This document shows positions 1-7,495 of a stretch of DNA of 14,903 nt, piece by piece. The position numbers were made by a program, and so were the translations under genes. Within the stretch, counting starts at the first letter, position 1. The number at the start of each line of letters is the position of its first letter. The stretch is from DATBFX01 sp034667245 (lineage in GTDB: Bacteria; Chloroflexota; Chloroflexia; Thermomicrobiales; UBA6265): contig JAXDKI010000295.1 in NCBI GenBank assembly GCA_034667245.1, forward strand, positions 1 through 14,903, read 5' to 3'. The notes under the pieces were generated by a model. That model had not been told where the DNA came from. It searched no databases and worked only from the letters and a program-made list of their open reading frames with translations.

Positions 1-23
1 CGCCGCGCAGGTGCAGTCGATCG

Positions 24-977
24 ATGCTCGGCTACGTGTTTCGTCGTGTCCTGCTGATGGTGCCGACCCTGCTCGGGGTCTCGCTGATCCTGTTCGCATT
101 GCTGCATCTGGCTCCGGGTGGCCCGGAAGGGATGCTGATCGGCGATCAGTACAACCCCGAGCTGGCGGCGCGCGTCCGACACAACCTGAAGCTCGACCGG
201 TCCGTCCCCGAACAGTACGTCGCCTGGCTCGGCTCCCTTTTGCGAGGCGATCTGGGACGATCATTCTTCGACGGTTCGCCGGTGACGACGATCATCGGCG
301 AGCGGGTGATGGCAACGGTCCAACTCGCCCTGGCCGGGTTCGTCCTGGCGGCGGTGATCGGGATCAGTTTGGGGGTCCTGGCGGCACTGCGCCACAACTC
401 CATCGTCGATCGACTCGCGACGGCGGTCGCGCTGGTTGGGGTCTCCTTCCCCAGTTTCTGGCTGGGCATCCTCCTGATCCTGGCCTTTTCGGTCCGTCTG
501 GGCTGGTTACCGTCGTCCGGTATCTCGACCTACGGGGAAGAAGGCGACCTGGGATCACGTCTCCGCCATCTGTTGCTGCCGGCGATCACCCTCTCGGCTG
601 TTCAGCTCGCGATCTACATGCGATTCACGCGGGCGGCGATGCTCGAGGTACTGAACCAGGATTACATCCGCACCGCCGAGGCGAAGGGCCTTCGCCAGCG
701 GGTTGTCGTCGTTCGTCACGGGCTCCGCAACGCGCTGCTGCCGCTGCTGACGATCGCCGGATTCTCGTTGAAATCGCTGATCGGTGGGGCGGTCTTCATC
801 GAAGTCGTCTTCGCCTGGCCGGGGCTCGGGCGTCTGGCCGTGGACTCGGTCTACGCGCGTGACTATCCGGTCGTGCTGGGACTCAACATGCTGATCGCCG
901 TCGTCACGATCTGCTCGAACCTGCTGATCGACGTCCTCTACGGGATTGCCGACCCACGTATCCGGTTCGGACAGTGA
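24..977 (+). CDS. ABC transporter permease, dipeptide/oligopeptide type (DppB-like)
   Basis: This 317-residue inner-membrane permease belongs to the DppB/OppB/GsiC family, which imports peptides, opines or similar solutes. The N-terminus (MLGYVFRRVLL, then a hydrophobic helix to about residue 30) is the classic start of this family, so the ATG is probably right although no ribosome site is visible in the 23 bases before it. A periplasmic loop (about 31-95) with the GDLGRSF motif is followed by the transport domain of several membrane segments. The EAA loop that docks the ATPase lies near residues 208-238 (EVLNQDYIRTAEAKGL). The length is normal. The stop overlaps the next gene by 4 bp, so the two permeases are translationally coupled. 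The binding protein and ATPases are not seen; they may lie upstream, outside the window. The family is certain, the substrate unknown. Confidence 0.93.
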   Translation: MLGYVFRRVLLMVPTLLGVSLILFALLHLAPGGPEGMLIGDQYNPELAARVRHNLKLDRSVPEQYVAWLGSLLRGDLGRSFFDGSPVTTIIGERVMATVQLALAGFVLAAVIGISLGVLAALRHNSIVDRLATAVALVGVSFPSFWLGILLILAFSVRLGWLPSSGISTYGEEGDLGSRLRHLLLPAITLSAVQLAIYMRFTRAAMLEVLNQDYIRTAEAKGLRQRVVVVRHGLRNALLPLLTIAGFSLKSLIGGAVFIEVVFAWPGLGRLAVDSVYARDYPVVLGLNMLIAVVTICSNLLIDVLYGIADPRIRFGQ

Positions 978-1873
978 CGAACTCCGCTATCGCGCGAGCG
1001 GACAGGAGGGCGCTGCTTGGCCAGCCGTTGAGCGCACGGAGTCGCCTCACGAGCTTCGTCCGGCGAGACATGGTCGGGGCAGCCGCGATTGTGATCGCGA
1101 TTGCCATGATCGGCATCGCGATCGCCGCGCCAGTGCTCTCGCCGCACAGTCCCACCGCCCAGTCGCTGACCCAGCGCCTGAAACCGCCGACTCTGGAGCA
1201 CCCGTTCGGCACCGACGGGCTGGGCCGTGACGTCCTTAGCCGGGTCATGTGGGGCGGACGGGTGTCGTTGACGGTCGGGATCTGTGCCGCGCTCCTGACG
1301 GTCGCGCTCGGGGCGGTCATCGGGAGCATCGCCGGATTCTTTGGACCGCTCGCCGATCAGCTCGTGATGCGTGTGACCGACGTCGTGATGGCGATCCCCT
1401 CGGTGCTCCTGATTCTCTTGATCGTCGCGATCTTCGGCGAAGGACTCTTGCTCACGGTGATCGCCATCGGCGCGGTGTCGTGGCCGGGAACGGCCCGCCT
1501 GCTTCGCGCGGAGTTCCTGCGCCTGCGGACGCTGGAGTTCGTCGATGCGTCGAGGGTCAGCGGCGCTTCTGCCTTCAGGATCGTCACCCGCCATCTCTTC
1601 CCCAATGCTGCCGCACCGCTCATCGTTCAGTCCTCACTTTTGATCGCGGAGAGCATCCTCATCGAATCGGGTTTGAGCTATCTCGGGCTTGGGGTTCAGC
1701 CGCCCACCCCGTCCTGGGGAAACATGCTCTTCGAGGGCCGTCGGTTTATCGACGTCGCTTGGTGGATCTCGACGTGGCCGGGGGTGGCGATCTTCCTGAT
1801 GGTGATCTCACTGAATCTGGCCGGAGACGTCGTTCGGGACGCGCTCGATCCCCGGACCAGACGGTCGCGCTAA
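974..1873 (+). CDS. ABC transporter permease, dipeptide/oligopeptide type (DppC-like)
   Basis: This is the partner permease of the preceding gene, 299 residues, starting at a GTG inside the stop of that gene (GTGA, 4-bp overlap). It has the N-terminal OppC-type segment with one membrane helix (about 34-55), then the family signature HPFGTDGLGRDVLSR at residues 77-91. Further membrane helices and an EAA loop around residues 180-210 follow, then the motif SYLGLGVQPPTPSWG at about 235-249. All are standard for DppC/OppC proteins and the length is usual. With the DppB-like protein it would form the membrane channel of a heterodimeric importer. The gene that follows is an amidohydrolase rather than an ATPase, so the energising subunits must be encoded elsewhere. 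The substrate cannot be read from the permeases. Confidence 0.93.
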   Translation: MTNSAIARADRRALLGQPLSARSRLTSFVRRDMVGAAAIVIAIAMIGIAIAAPVLSPHSPTAQSLTQRLKPPTLEHPFGTDGLGRDVLSRVMWGGRVSLTVGICAALLTVALGAVIGSIAGFFGPLADQLVMRVTDVVMAIPSVLLILLIVAIFGEGLLLTVIAIGAVSWPGTARLLRAEFLRLRTLEFVDASRVSGASAFRIVTRHLFPNAAAPLIVQSSLLIAESILIESGLSYLGLGVQPPTPSWGNMLFEGRRFIDVAWWISTWPGVAIFLMVISLNLAGDVVRDALDPRTRRSR

Positions 1874-1892
1874 CGGTGACACAAGCAGATAA

Positions 1893-1898
1893 AGGAGG
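1893..1898 (+). promoter_or_regulatory. Ribosome binding site of the amidohydrolase
   Basis: AGGAGG is a perfect anti-Shine-Dalgarno match. It lies 10 nt before the ATG at 1909 but only 1 nt before the ATG at 1900, so it selects 1909. It also rules out the long upstream extension of the same frame, which runs through the DppC-like gene. Confidence 0.8.
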
Positions 1899-1908
1899 AA
1901 TGGAGACG

Positions 1909-3111
1909 ATGGGACAGCGAGTGCTGGTACGAGCGGGCCACGTGATCGACGGAAACGGCGGCCGTCCGGTACGTGACGCCCATATTGAGATCGACGACGG
2001 CGTGATCCGATCAGTCGGTCGAGACCGCCCGGGCGATACCGGCGCGACGGTCGTCGACGCCTCCGAGCTCTTCATCTTACCCGGCCTCATCGATTGCCAC
2101 GTTCATCTCTGCATGGATCCGGTACCCGACATTGCCGCCCACGCGCTGAGCGAGAGTGAGGGAGTAACCCTTCTACGCGGTGTGCGAAATGCCGCAAAGA
2201 CGCTGCGTTCGGGTGTGACCACGGTCCGTAGCGTCGGCACCCGAAGCGATCTCGATCTGGACCTGGACCGAGGTATCCGCGACGGCTGGATCACCGGTCC
2301 CCGGATCGTCGGGGCCGGGAGAGTCATCTGTGTGACCGGTGGCCACGGTCATTTCATGGGTCTGGAAGCGGACGGGCCGGAGGGCATCCGGCAGGCGGTC
2401 CGCACCCTGGTCAAACGGGGCGTCAAGGTGATCAAGCTGACGATCACCGGCGGCATCTCCACTGCTGGGACGCGGTATGGACGGCCGCTGATGAGTCGGG
2501 AGGAGATCGGCGCGGCGGTCGAGGAGGCGCATCGCCTGGACCGAAAGGTCTGCGTGCACGCGCAGGGTTGGGAAGCGATCACCGATGCCGTCGCGGTCGG
2601 GGTCGATTCGATCGAGCACGGCTTCTTTCGCGGCCCGGATGACCCCAACCTCGACTTGATGGTCGAGAAGGGGATCTATCTGGTTCCGACCTTGATTTCG
2701 TACGACATGGTGGTGAAGTACGGGACGGCGGCCGGTATCCCGCCAGAAGCGGTCGCGAAGGCCGAGCGGGCGATCGAAGAGCACCGGGCTTCGTTCGCCT
2801 GGGCGGTAGAGCGCGGTGTGAAGATTGCGATGGGCTCCGATGCGGGCACAGAGTTCAACGATCATGGGACCAACCCGGGCGAGCTGGGCTACATGGTGCG
2901 CTACAGCCGGATGACCCCGATGGACGCGATTGTCGCCTCAACCCGCGCGGCGGCCGATCTGCTCGGGATCGGGACGGAGGTAGGAACCGTCGAACCCGGC
3001 AAGTGGGCCGATCTGATCGCCGTCCGGCGCGATCCGACCGAGGATGCCGGAGCGGTCGAAGAGATCGCTTGGGTGATGAAGGGCGGCACGATCGTCGCAG
3101 CGTCCGCGTAA
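1909..3111 (+). CDS. Metal-dependent amidohydrolase (imidazolonepropionase / Xaa-Pro dipeptidase-like)
   Basis: This 400-residue cytoplasmic hydrolase belongs to the amidohydrolase superfamily. Metal ligands are visible in order: HxH in DCHVHL (H64, H66), the lysine that is usually carboxylated (K173 or K176 in KVIKL), H217 (VHAQG), H237 (SIEHG) and D311 (GSDAG). The small N- and C-terminal beta-sandwich strands (GHVIDGNG near 10-17; EPGKWADLIAV near 362-372) complete the fold. The sequence resembles the group annotated as imidazolonepropionase-like or prolidase (Xaa-Arg/Xaa-Lys dipeptidase) proteins, which cleave N-acylated amino acids, dipeptides or cyclic amides. It follows the two permeases after 35 bp and probably sits in their operon, so it may process the imported compound. 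The start is set by AGGAGG at 1893-1898. The superfamily is certain, the substrate open. Confidence 0.92.
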   Translation: MGQRVLVRAGHVIDGNGGRPVRDAHIEIDDGVIRSVGRDRPGDTGATVVDASELFILPGLIDCHVHLCMDPVPDIAAHALSESEGVTLLRGVRNAAKTLRSGVTTVRSVGTRSDLDLDLDRGIRDGWITGPRIVGAGRVICVTGGHGHFMGLEADGPEGIRQAVRTLVKRGVKVIKLTITGGISTAGTRYGRPLMSREEIGAAVEEAHRLDRKVCVHAQGWEAITDAVAVGVDSIEHGFFRGPDDPNLDLMVEKGIYLVPTLISYDMVVKYGTAAGIPPEAVAKAERAIEEHRASFAWAVERGVKIAMGSDAGTEFNDHGTNPGELGYMVRYSRMTPMDAIVASTRAAADLLGIGTEVGTVEPGKWADLIAVRRDPTEDAGAVEEIAWVMKGGTIVAASA

Positions 3112-3190
3112 GCGATCGCTGTGACCGTGGAACGGCCGGACGCGGATGAGTTGAGGGCGGACTTGTCCGGTGTGCCCCACGATACGGTGA
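3112..3190. other. Convergent intergenic gap
   Basis: These 79 bases separate two genes that end facing each other. A weak dyad (CCGGAC at 3136-3141 with GTCCGG at 3165-3170, 23-nt loop) is the only structure. No T-run follows on either strand, so I do not call a terminator. Confidence 0.4.
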
Positions 3191-4588
3191 TCAGGACTCG
3201 AGCGACGCGAAGAGGTTATTGAGCGACTCGGCCAGCGTCGGGTGGGCGAAGATGGCGTCGCGGAGGCGGGCGGCGGGGAGGTTGCCCATCATGGCGAGCT
3301 CGATCATCGACATCAGCTCGCCGCCTTCGAGGCCGAGGATGGCGCAGCCGAGGATCTGGTCGGTCTCGGCGTCGACGATCGCTTTCATCACTCCGCGCGG
3401 CTCGTCCACCTCAAGTGCGCGGGCGACGTTGCTCATCGGCATCTTGGCGACGCGGATGGTGCGGTGTTGTTCCCGTGCCTCGTGCTCGGTGAGACCGACA
3501 CGGCCGAGCTGGGGATCGGTGAAGACGGTGTAGGGAACGAGGCGACCGGTTGTGGTCGCGTTGCCGCCCTCGATCAGGTTCGCTCGGATGATGCGGAAGT
3601 CGTCGTACGAAATGTGGGTGAAGGCGGGCCCGCCGTTGACCTCGCCGAGGGCGTAGACGCCGGGGACGTTCGTCTCCAATCGCTCGTTCACTGGGATGAA
3701 ACCGCGATCGTCCGTTTGGATTCCGGCGGCGGCGAGATCGAGGTCATCGGTGTTCGGGGTGCGGCCGATTGCGGCGAGGAGGTGCGAACCGGTGACCGCG
3801 CGCTCCTTGCCACCTGTCTCGACGGTGAGGGCGATGTGATCGGCGTGAATGCTCACGCGGCGAGCGGTGGTATTGAGGAGGAGTTCGATCTCGTCGTCGC
3901 GCAGGACGTCGGCGACCGCGTTGGCGATGTCGTCGTCCTCGCGGGAGAGGAGATGTCCTCCCCGCTGGACGATCGTGACGCGGCTGCCGAAGCGGCGGAA
4001 CATCTGGCCGAACTCCAGACCGATGTAGCCGCCGCCGAGGACGATCAGGTGGTCGGGGACGTCCGCCAGCTCCATGATCGAGGTCGAGGTGAAGTAGGGC
4101 ACGTCCTCGATGCCGTCGATGTTCGGTACGGCCGGTCGGGTGCCGGTGTTGATGAAGATGAGGTCGGCCGTCAGCGTCCGCTCGCCGCCCTCCTTGAGTC
4201 TGACGGTGAGCGATTTGGGGCCGGTAAACGAGGCGCGGCCGAAGAGGAGTTCGAGCCCCGGGGTCTCCTTGAGCCGCCGCTCGCTCCCGGCCCGGAAGCT
4301 CTCAACGATCTCGCGCTTACGCTGGCGGACACGACCGAGGTCGATGCGGATCTCCCTGGTCTGGACTCCGTAGTCCCGTCCGCGCCGCGCCAGGTAGGCG
4401 ACGCGGGCGCTGGCGATCATGGTTTTGGTGGGGGTGCAACCTTCGTTGATGCAGGTCCCGCCGACGTGCTCTTGCTCGACGATCACCGTTTTTCGGCCCG
4501 CGCGCGCCAGGGCGCTGGCAAGCGGACCTCCCGCCTGCCCGGCGCCGATGACGACGGAGTCATAGTGGGTCGTAGTGGAGCTGGACAT
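3191..4588 (-). CDS. FAD-dependent pyridine nucleotide-disulfide oxidoreductase (MerA/Lpd-like)
   Basis: This 465-residue flavoprotein belongs to the class I disulfide reductase family (dihydrolipoamide dehydrogenase, glutathione reductase, mercuric reductase). Residues 15-20 (GAGQAG) bind FAD. The redox-active pair is C46/C51 in GGTCINEGCTPTK. GGGYIG near 185-190 is the NAD(P)H site. The C-terminal dimerisation domain carries the catalytic AHPTLAES motif close to the end. It has no N-terminal heavy-metal domain and no C-terminal cysteine pair, so true mercuric reductase is unlikely; many such proteins are nevertheless annotated that way. The ATG at 4588 has AGGAGA 7 nt upstream (4596-4601). 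The same frame runs open far upstream through the DUF917 gene, but that is a GC-rich shadow. It is the second gene after DUF917, 95 bp downstream, probably co-transcribed. The physiological disulfide or quinone substrate is unknown. Confidence 0.92.
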   Translation of the reverse strand: MSSSTTTHYDSVVIGAGQAGGPLASALARAGRKTVIVEQEHVGGTCINEGCTPTKTMIASARVAYLARRGRDYGVQTREIRIDLGRVRQRKREIVESFRAGSERRLKETPGLELLFGRASFTGPKSLTVRLKEGGERTLTADLIFINTGTRPAVPNIDGIEDVPYFTSTSIMELADVPDHLIVLGGGYIGLEFGQMFRRFGSRVTIVQRGGHLLSREDDDIANAVADVLRDDEIELLLNTTARRVSIHADHIALTVETGGKERAVTGSHLLAAIGRTPNTDDLDLAAAGIQTDDRGFIPVNERLETNVPGVYALGEVNGGPAFTHISYDDFRIIRANLIEGGNATTTGRLVPYTVFTDPQLGRVGLTEHEAREQHRTIRVAKMPMSNVARALEVDEPRGVMKAIVDAETDQILGCAILGLEGGELMSMIELAMMGNLPAARLRDAIFAHPTLAESLNNLFASLES

Positions 4589-4624
4589 CACAGGTTCTCC
4601 TACGGGATTCCGTCTCCGGGTTCT

Positions 4625-4665
4625 GCTCGCTCGCAAGACGCCGAGGCTGGCTGGTGCGAGCGAGC
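4625..4665 (-). other. Intercistronic stem-loop between DUF917 and the disulfide reductase
   Basis: GCTCGCTCGCA (4625-4635) pairs perfectly with TGCGAGCGAGC (4655-4665): 11 bp with a 19-nt loop. It lies between the stop of the DUF917 gene and the start of the reductase. No run of T follows in the direction of transcription, so it is more likely an RNA-stability or attenuation element than a simple intrinsic terminator. Confidence 0.55.
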
Positions 4666-4683
4666 GAGGGTGAACTCCCCGAG

Positions 4684-5781
4684 CTACATGCCTAATCCGT
4701 ACCGTCCTGCCATCGGCACGAACTCGACGTCCTCGTACCCGAACGCGGCGGGGCCGACGACGACCAGCGCCTCGGGTGTCTTGAGGGCCTCGGGGGCAGG
4801 GATGCCGAGGACGACGACGCGGAGACCGTAGCGGAGGACCTCGGTGGTGATCGGCTCGGCGGTGTCGGCGTCGACGAGGCAGATCAGGTCGGGAACGACG
4901 GCGAGGATCTCGCCGCGGTCGGTGCGGGCGATCAGGTTCTCGTTCTGGAAGTCGATGGTGAGGGCGCGGCCGGCATCGCCGGCGGTGCCGTCGAGTTTGA
5001 GGACACCACGGGAGAAGCCGCCGACGAGGCGGCGCTCGACATCGACGATCTTGCCGGCGAAGAGGCGCTGGCCGCCGGTGACGCCGAGGACGGCGTCGAC
5101 CGGGTCGCGGTGGCAGCCACGCGCGGCGAGGACGGCCTCGCCGACGCGGATCGCGAGGGTGATCGTCCCGCCGACGACGGTCCGCTTCAGCTCGGCCCCG
5201 GACATGACCGGGAAGGCGTAGCCGGCGGAACCTCCCATGCCGATGGTGACGGAGCGGGCGTAGCGCTCGAGCACGGTCGCGTCGGCGAAGCCGTCGAAGA
5301 GGGCGACGTGACCGCGGGGATCGGCGATCGCGCCCGGTGCGGCGGGGATGCCGTAGATCGAGAAGGTGTCCATCTGGAGCTCGGGGAAGGCGCGGCCCAT
5401 GCCGTCGCCATCGATCACCGGCAGACCGGTCAGCGCGCCGACGACCATCGGCGTCGTCGAGTTGGCGCCCCCGATCTCTCCGGGGACGACGTAATCGAAG
5501 CGGCGGCCGATGTGCTTTTCCAATGCCCGCATCGCGACAATCGGCTCGTCGCCCCGTTTGATTCGCTCGACGCCGACCACCGGCGCGCCCATGAATCCGA
5601 CCGAGGTCACCAGGGCATCGTCCGGGACCTCGTCGGGCGAGACGACCGACAGGGTGTGCCCGGCGGCGAGCAGCTGCTTGGCGTGTACCTTCCCGATGTA
5701 GGGATTGCCGCCGCCACCGGTTCCCAGAATGCCCGCACCGATCGCGAGCCGCTCCAACGCTTCCCCATCGACCGACCACAT
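4684..5781 (-). CDS. DUF917 family protein (S-methyl thiohydantoin desulfurase-like)
   Basis: This 365-residue protein matches the DUF917 family. Its signatures are the N-terminal glycine-rich stretch AIGAGILGTGGGGNPYIGK (about 13-31), VPGEIGGANST near 99-109, DGDGMGRAFPELQM near 124-137, and a C-terminal domain with GGQRLFAGKI (about 236-245) and VPDLICLVD (about 296-304). As I recall, a characterised member group desulfurises S-methyl thiohydantoin, and DUF917 genes often sit near hydantoinase/oxoprolinase-type genes; the reaction here is unproven. I chose the ATG at 5781 because it gives the usual family N-terminus. An upstream TTG (5814) would add 11 residues. GGAGG lies 12 nt before 5781, which is rather far. 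The gene leads a probable two-gene operon with the disulfide reductase, an intriguing partner if sulfur chemistry is involved. Confidence 0.88.
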   Translation of the reverse strand: MWSVDGEALERLAIGAGILGTGGGGNPYIGKVHAKQLLAAGHTLSVVSPDEVPDDALVTSVGFMGAPVVGVERIKRGDEPIVAMRALEKHIGRRFDYVVPGEIGGANSTTPMVVGALTGLPVIDGDGMGRAFPELQMDTFSIYGIPAAPGAIADPRGHVALFDGFADATVLERYARSVTIGMGGSAGYAFPVMSGAELKRTVVGGTITLAIRVGEAVLAARGCHRDPVDAVLGVTGGQRLFAGKIVDVERRLVGGFSRGVLKLDGTAGDAGRALTIDFQNENLIARTDRGEILAVVPDLICLVDADTAEPITTEVLRYGLRVVVLGIPAPEALKTPEALVVVGPAAFGYEDVEFVPMAGRYGLGM

Positions 5782-5834
5782 ACCGTTGCTTGCCCTCCCG
5801 CAACGCACGCCCAATCGCCCATACGGCGTTCCCG

Positions 5835-5866
5835 TTGCCGGTGATTGTCCATCACCTTGGCGGCAA
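5835..5866. promoter_or_regulatory. Imperfect dyad upstream of the DUF917 gene, possible operator
   Basis: TTGCC-GGTGAT (5835-5845) faces ATCACC (5851-5856) and GGCAA (5862-5866), with a 5-nt centre and one 5-nt bulge. It sits 54-85 bp before the DUF917 start, where an operator or leader hairpin would lie. I could not place a convincing -35/-10 pair next to it, so function is a guess. Confidence 0.3.
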
Positions 5867-6010
5867 ATGCAGTGCGGTCGACGAGCGATTTAACGGAGTG
5901 GTGTCATCGGGGTGTGGAGCTAACTGAGTTGGAACCGCCAAAGTACGGCGTCACCTGACTCGGCAGCAGGCACATGGCGGATTGGGGAAGGGCCGCCACA
6001 GCCCGTGGCG

Positions 6011-7366
6011 CTACGACACCCAGTACCAGTTGGCGAACTGGATCGTCAGGAGTATGAGCAGCGCGGTCGAGAAGACGGCGGCGGGGATCGCGATGACGCG
6101 GGGCCGCAGGATCATCGCCAGGACGATGAAAATCGGGAAGAGGGTGAGACCAAAGCGCGGCATGCTCATCAAGGGGTGGACCGTCGAGGGGCTGAGGAGC
6201 GGGATGAGGAGACCGGGAATCAGGTAGGCGCTCTGGTAGAGCGGGAGTTTCCAGAGTCCGATAAGCGCGATCGCGATGAAGCCGAGTGTGCAGACGAGTT
6301 CCAGGGTGTCGCCGTCGGCCACGGACTTTCGCCAGGTCTGACTCGTCACCAGCGACCAACTGGGATGGTCGCGGAGTTGACGCAGCCAACTCCAGTCTGC
6401 CCCGTCGACGGTCCAGTCTCGCGTCCGGCCGTACTGGGTCAGGGTCAGGACGCAGCCCTGGATGCCGCAGCCCAGCGTCTCCCAAGGGGTCGCCGACGTG
6501 CGGTTCCATTGGTTCTGGACGTCGATGAAGGCTTTCCAGCTGTTCTGGACGCGCTCGAGGTGCCAGCCGAAGATGGCGGGACCGAGGGCAGGCATGCCGA
6601 CGGTGACGCCCTTTGGCAGGAGGTCGCGGAGGTAGACGCCGTACTGTTGGACGAAGAGGAGCGCGAACGGCAGAACGAGGAAAACGCCGTACGAGCGTGT
6701 CAACGCCGCCAATGCGCCGAGGAGACCGGCAATCCACCAGTAGCGGAGGCGCGCGGCAAGGAGGGCGCCCACCGAGAGCATGAGGAAGGGCGACTCGGTG
6801 TAGACCGCCGAGAAGAAGAGCGAGGTCGGGAAGAGCGCCAGCGCCCAGAGGGTGCGGCGCGCGATCCGCACGTCGAACTCGATCGCGACGAGGCGGTAGA
6901 GGAAAATCAGCGCGACGACGAAGCAGACGTTGGCGATGAGGTAGCCGGCGACCTCCGGCGCCATACCGGTGAGATCGCTCAGGAGTCGCATCGACCAGGG
7001 GAAGAGCGGCCAGAATGCCGCCTTCGGGGTCCAGTTGCCGTACCCCTGCTCGGCGATCATCGTGTACCAGAGACCATCCCAGAGACGCATCGGGCCGACG
7101 ATCGTCTCGGCGATACCGTTGAGGTCCTTCTCGACATAATTCGACGGCCCGGATGGTCCGGTCGCCGTGCCGAAGCGGAAGGCGAGACTGGCGGCGAGCT
7201 GGACGATGATCAGGTGGACGGCGCCGACGAAGAGGGGGAACCGGTAGGCGGAGATCACCAGGGGTCGGTCCATCGCGGCGCGGATAGGTGCCGTCACGCC
7301 GGTGCCACGGATGGGGATGGTGTCCTGTTGGGCGGCGCGCAAGCCCCCGCGCGATCTCGTCGCCAT
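6011..7366 (-). CDS. PIG-V-like membrane glycosyltransferase (putative mannosyltransferase, GT-C fold)
   Basis: This 451-residue multi-pass membrane protein has around ten hydrophobic segments. Its motifs match the PIG-V/bacterial mannosyltransferase family: WDGLWY at 96-101, whose Asp sits in the first extracytoplasmic loop like the GT-C catalytic residue; AFWPLFP at 117-123; LFPTSLFFSAVYTES at about 178-192; LTRSYG near 222-227; and PRF at 403-405 just before a membrane helix. Such enzymes move a sugar from a polyprenyl-phosphate donor to an acceptor outside the membrane; donor and acceptor here are unknown. The first 31 residues are polar and unlike the family, so the ATG at 7273 (MDRPLVISAYRFPLF) is a serious alternative start. 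No Shine-Dalgarno precedes either ATG. It appears monocistronic and unrelated in function to its neighbours. Confidence 0.85.
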   Translation of the reverse strand: MATRSRGGLRAAQQDTIPIRGTGVTAPIRAAMDRPLVISAYRFPLFVGAVHLIIVQLAASLAFRFGTATGPSGPSNYVEKDLNGIAETIVGPMRLWDGLWYTMIAEQGYGNWTPKAAFWPLFPWSMRLLSDLTGMAPEVAGYLIANVCFVVALIFLYRLVAIEFDVRIARRTLWALALFPTSLFFSAVYTESPFLMLSVGALLAARLRYWWIAGLLGALAALTRSYGVFLVLPFALLFVQQYGVYLRDLLPKGVTVGMPALGPAIFGWHLERVQNSWKAFIDVQNQWNRTSATPWETLGCGIQGCVLTLTQYGRTRDWTVDGADWSWLRQLRDHPSWSLVTSQTWRKSVADGDTLELVCTLGFIAIALIGLWKLPLYQSAYLIPGLLIPLLSPSTVHPLMSMPRFGLTLFPIFIVLAMILRPRVIAIPAAVFSTALLILLTIQFANWYWVS

Positions 7367-7373
7367 GGGGACA

Positions 7374-7379
7374 AGGATA
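7374..7379 (-). promoter_or_regulatory. -10-like element of a leaderless promoter for the glycosyltransferase
   Basis: On the minus strand TATCCT ends 7 nt before the ATG at 7366, the spacing expected if transcription starts at the A of the start codon. No ribosome site is present, which agrees with a leaderless mRNA. The -35 region (GGCACA at 17-bp spacing) is a poor match. Confidence 0.4.
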
Positions 7380-7436
7380 GGTGCTGAGCCGAGCCGTGTG
7401 CCAGCCGGGCACCGTGTTCGGCCGGGCGACAGGGCT

Positions 7437-7445
7437 TGTTAGAAT
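7437..7445 (+). promoter_or_regulatory. Extended -10 promoter of the SDR gene
   Basis: TGTTAGAAT contains TAGAAT (5 of 6 to TATAAT, 7440-7445) preceded by the extended -10 dinucleotide TG at 7437-7438. The -35 region (TTCGGC at 17 bp) is weak, as is common with extended -10 promoters. Predicted transcription start is near 7452, giving a leader of about 44 nt. Confidence 0.5.
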
Positions 7446-7482
7446 GGCAGGACGAGAGGGTCGATTCCCACGCGGACACAAG

Positions 7483-7488
7483 AGGAGG
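7483..7488 (+). promoter_or_regulatory. Ribosome binding site deciding the GTG start of the SDR gene
   Basis: AGGAGG lies 7 nt before the GTG at 7496. It excludes the upstream in-frame TTG at 7436, which would also overlap the -10 box. Confidence 0.8.
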
Positions 7489-7495
7489 GGTACTA

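Noticed and set aside
3191..4588. Calling the disulfide oxidoreductase a mercuric reductase of a mercury-resistance operon
   Set aside because: It lacks the N-terminal metal-binding domain and the C-terminal cysteine pair, and no merR, merT or merP neighbour is present.
3242..4831. A 529-codon plus-strand frame antisense to the reductase
   Set aside because: It has no recognisable domain, and the reverse strand carries all the flavoprotein motifs; a shadow.
3191..5803. One 870-codon minus-strand open frame spanning the reductase and the DUF917 region
   Set aside because: Only the part below 4588 has recognisable protein; the upstream part is low-complexity Arg/Pro/Gly sequence in a different frame of the DUF917 gene, as expected in GC-rich DNA, and a ribosome site precedes 4588.
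6005..7387. A 460-codon plus-strand frame antisense to the glycosyltransferase
   Set aside because: It mirrors the glycosyltransferase over its whole length, is rich in Glu/Arg/Gly without domains, and has no ribosome site; a codon-bias shadow.
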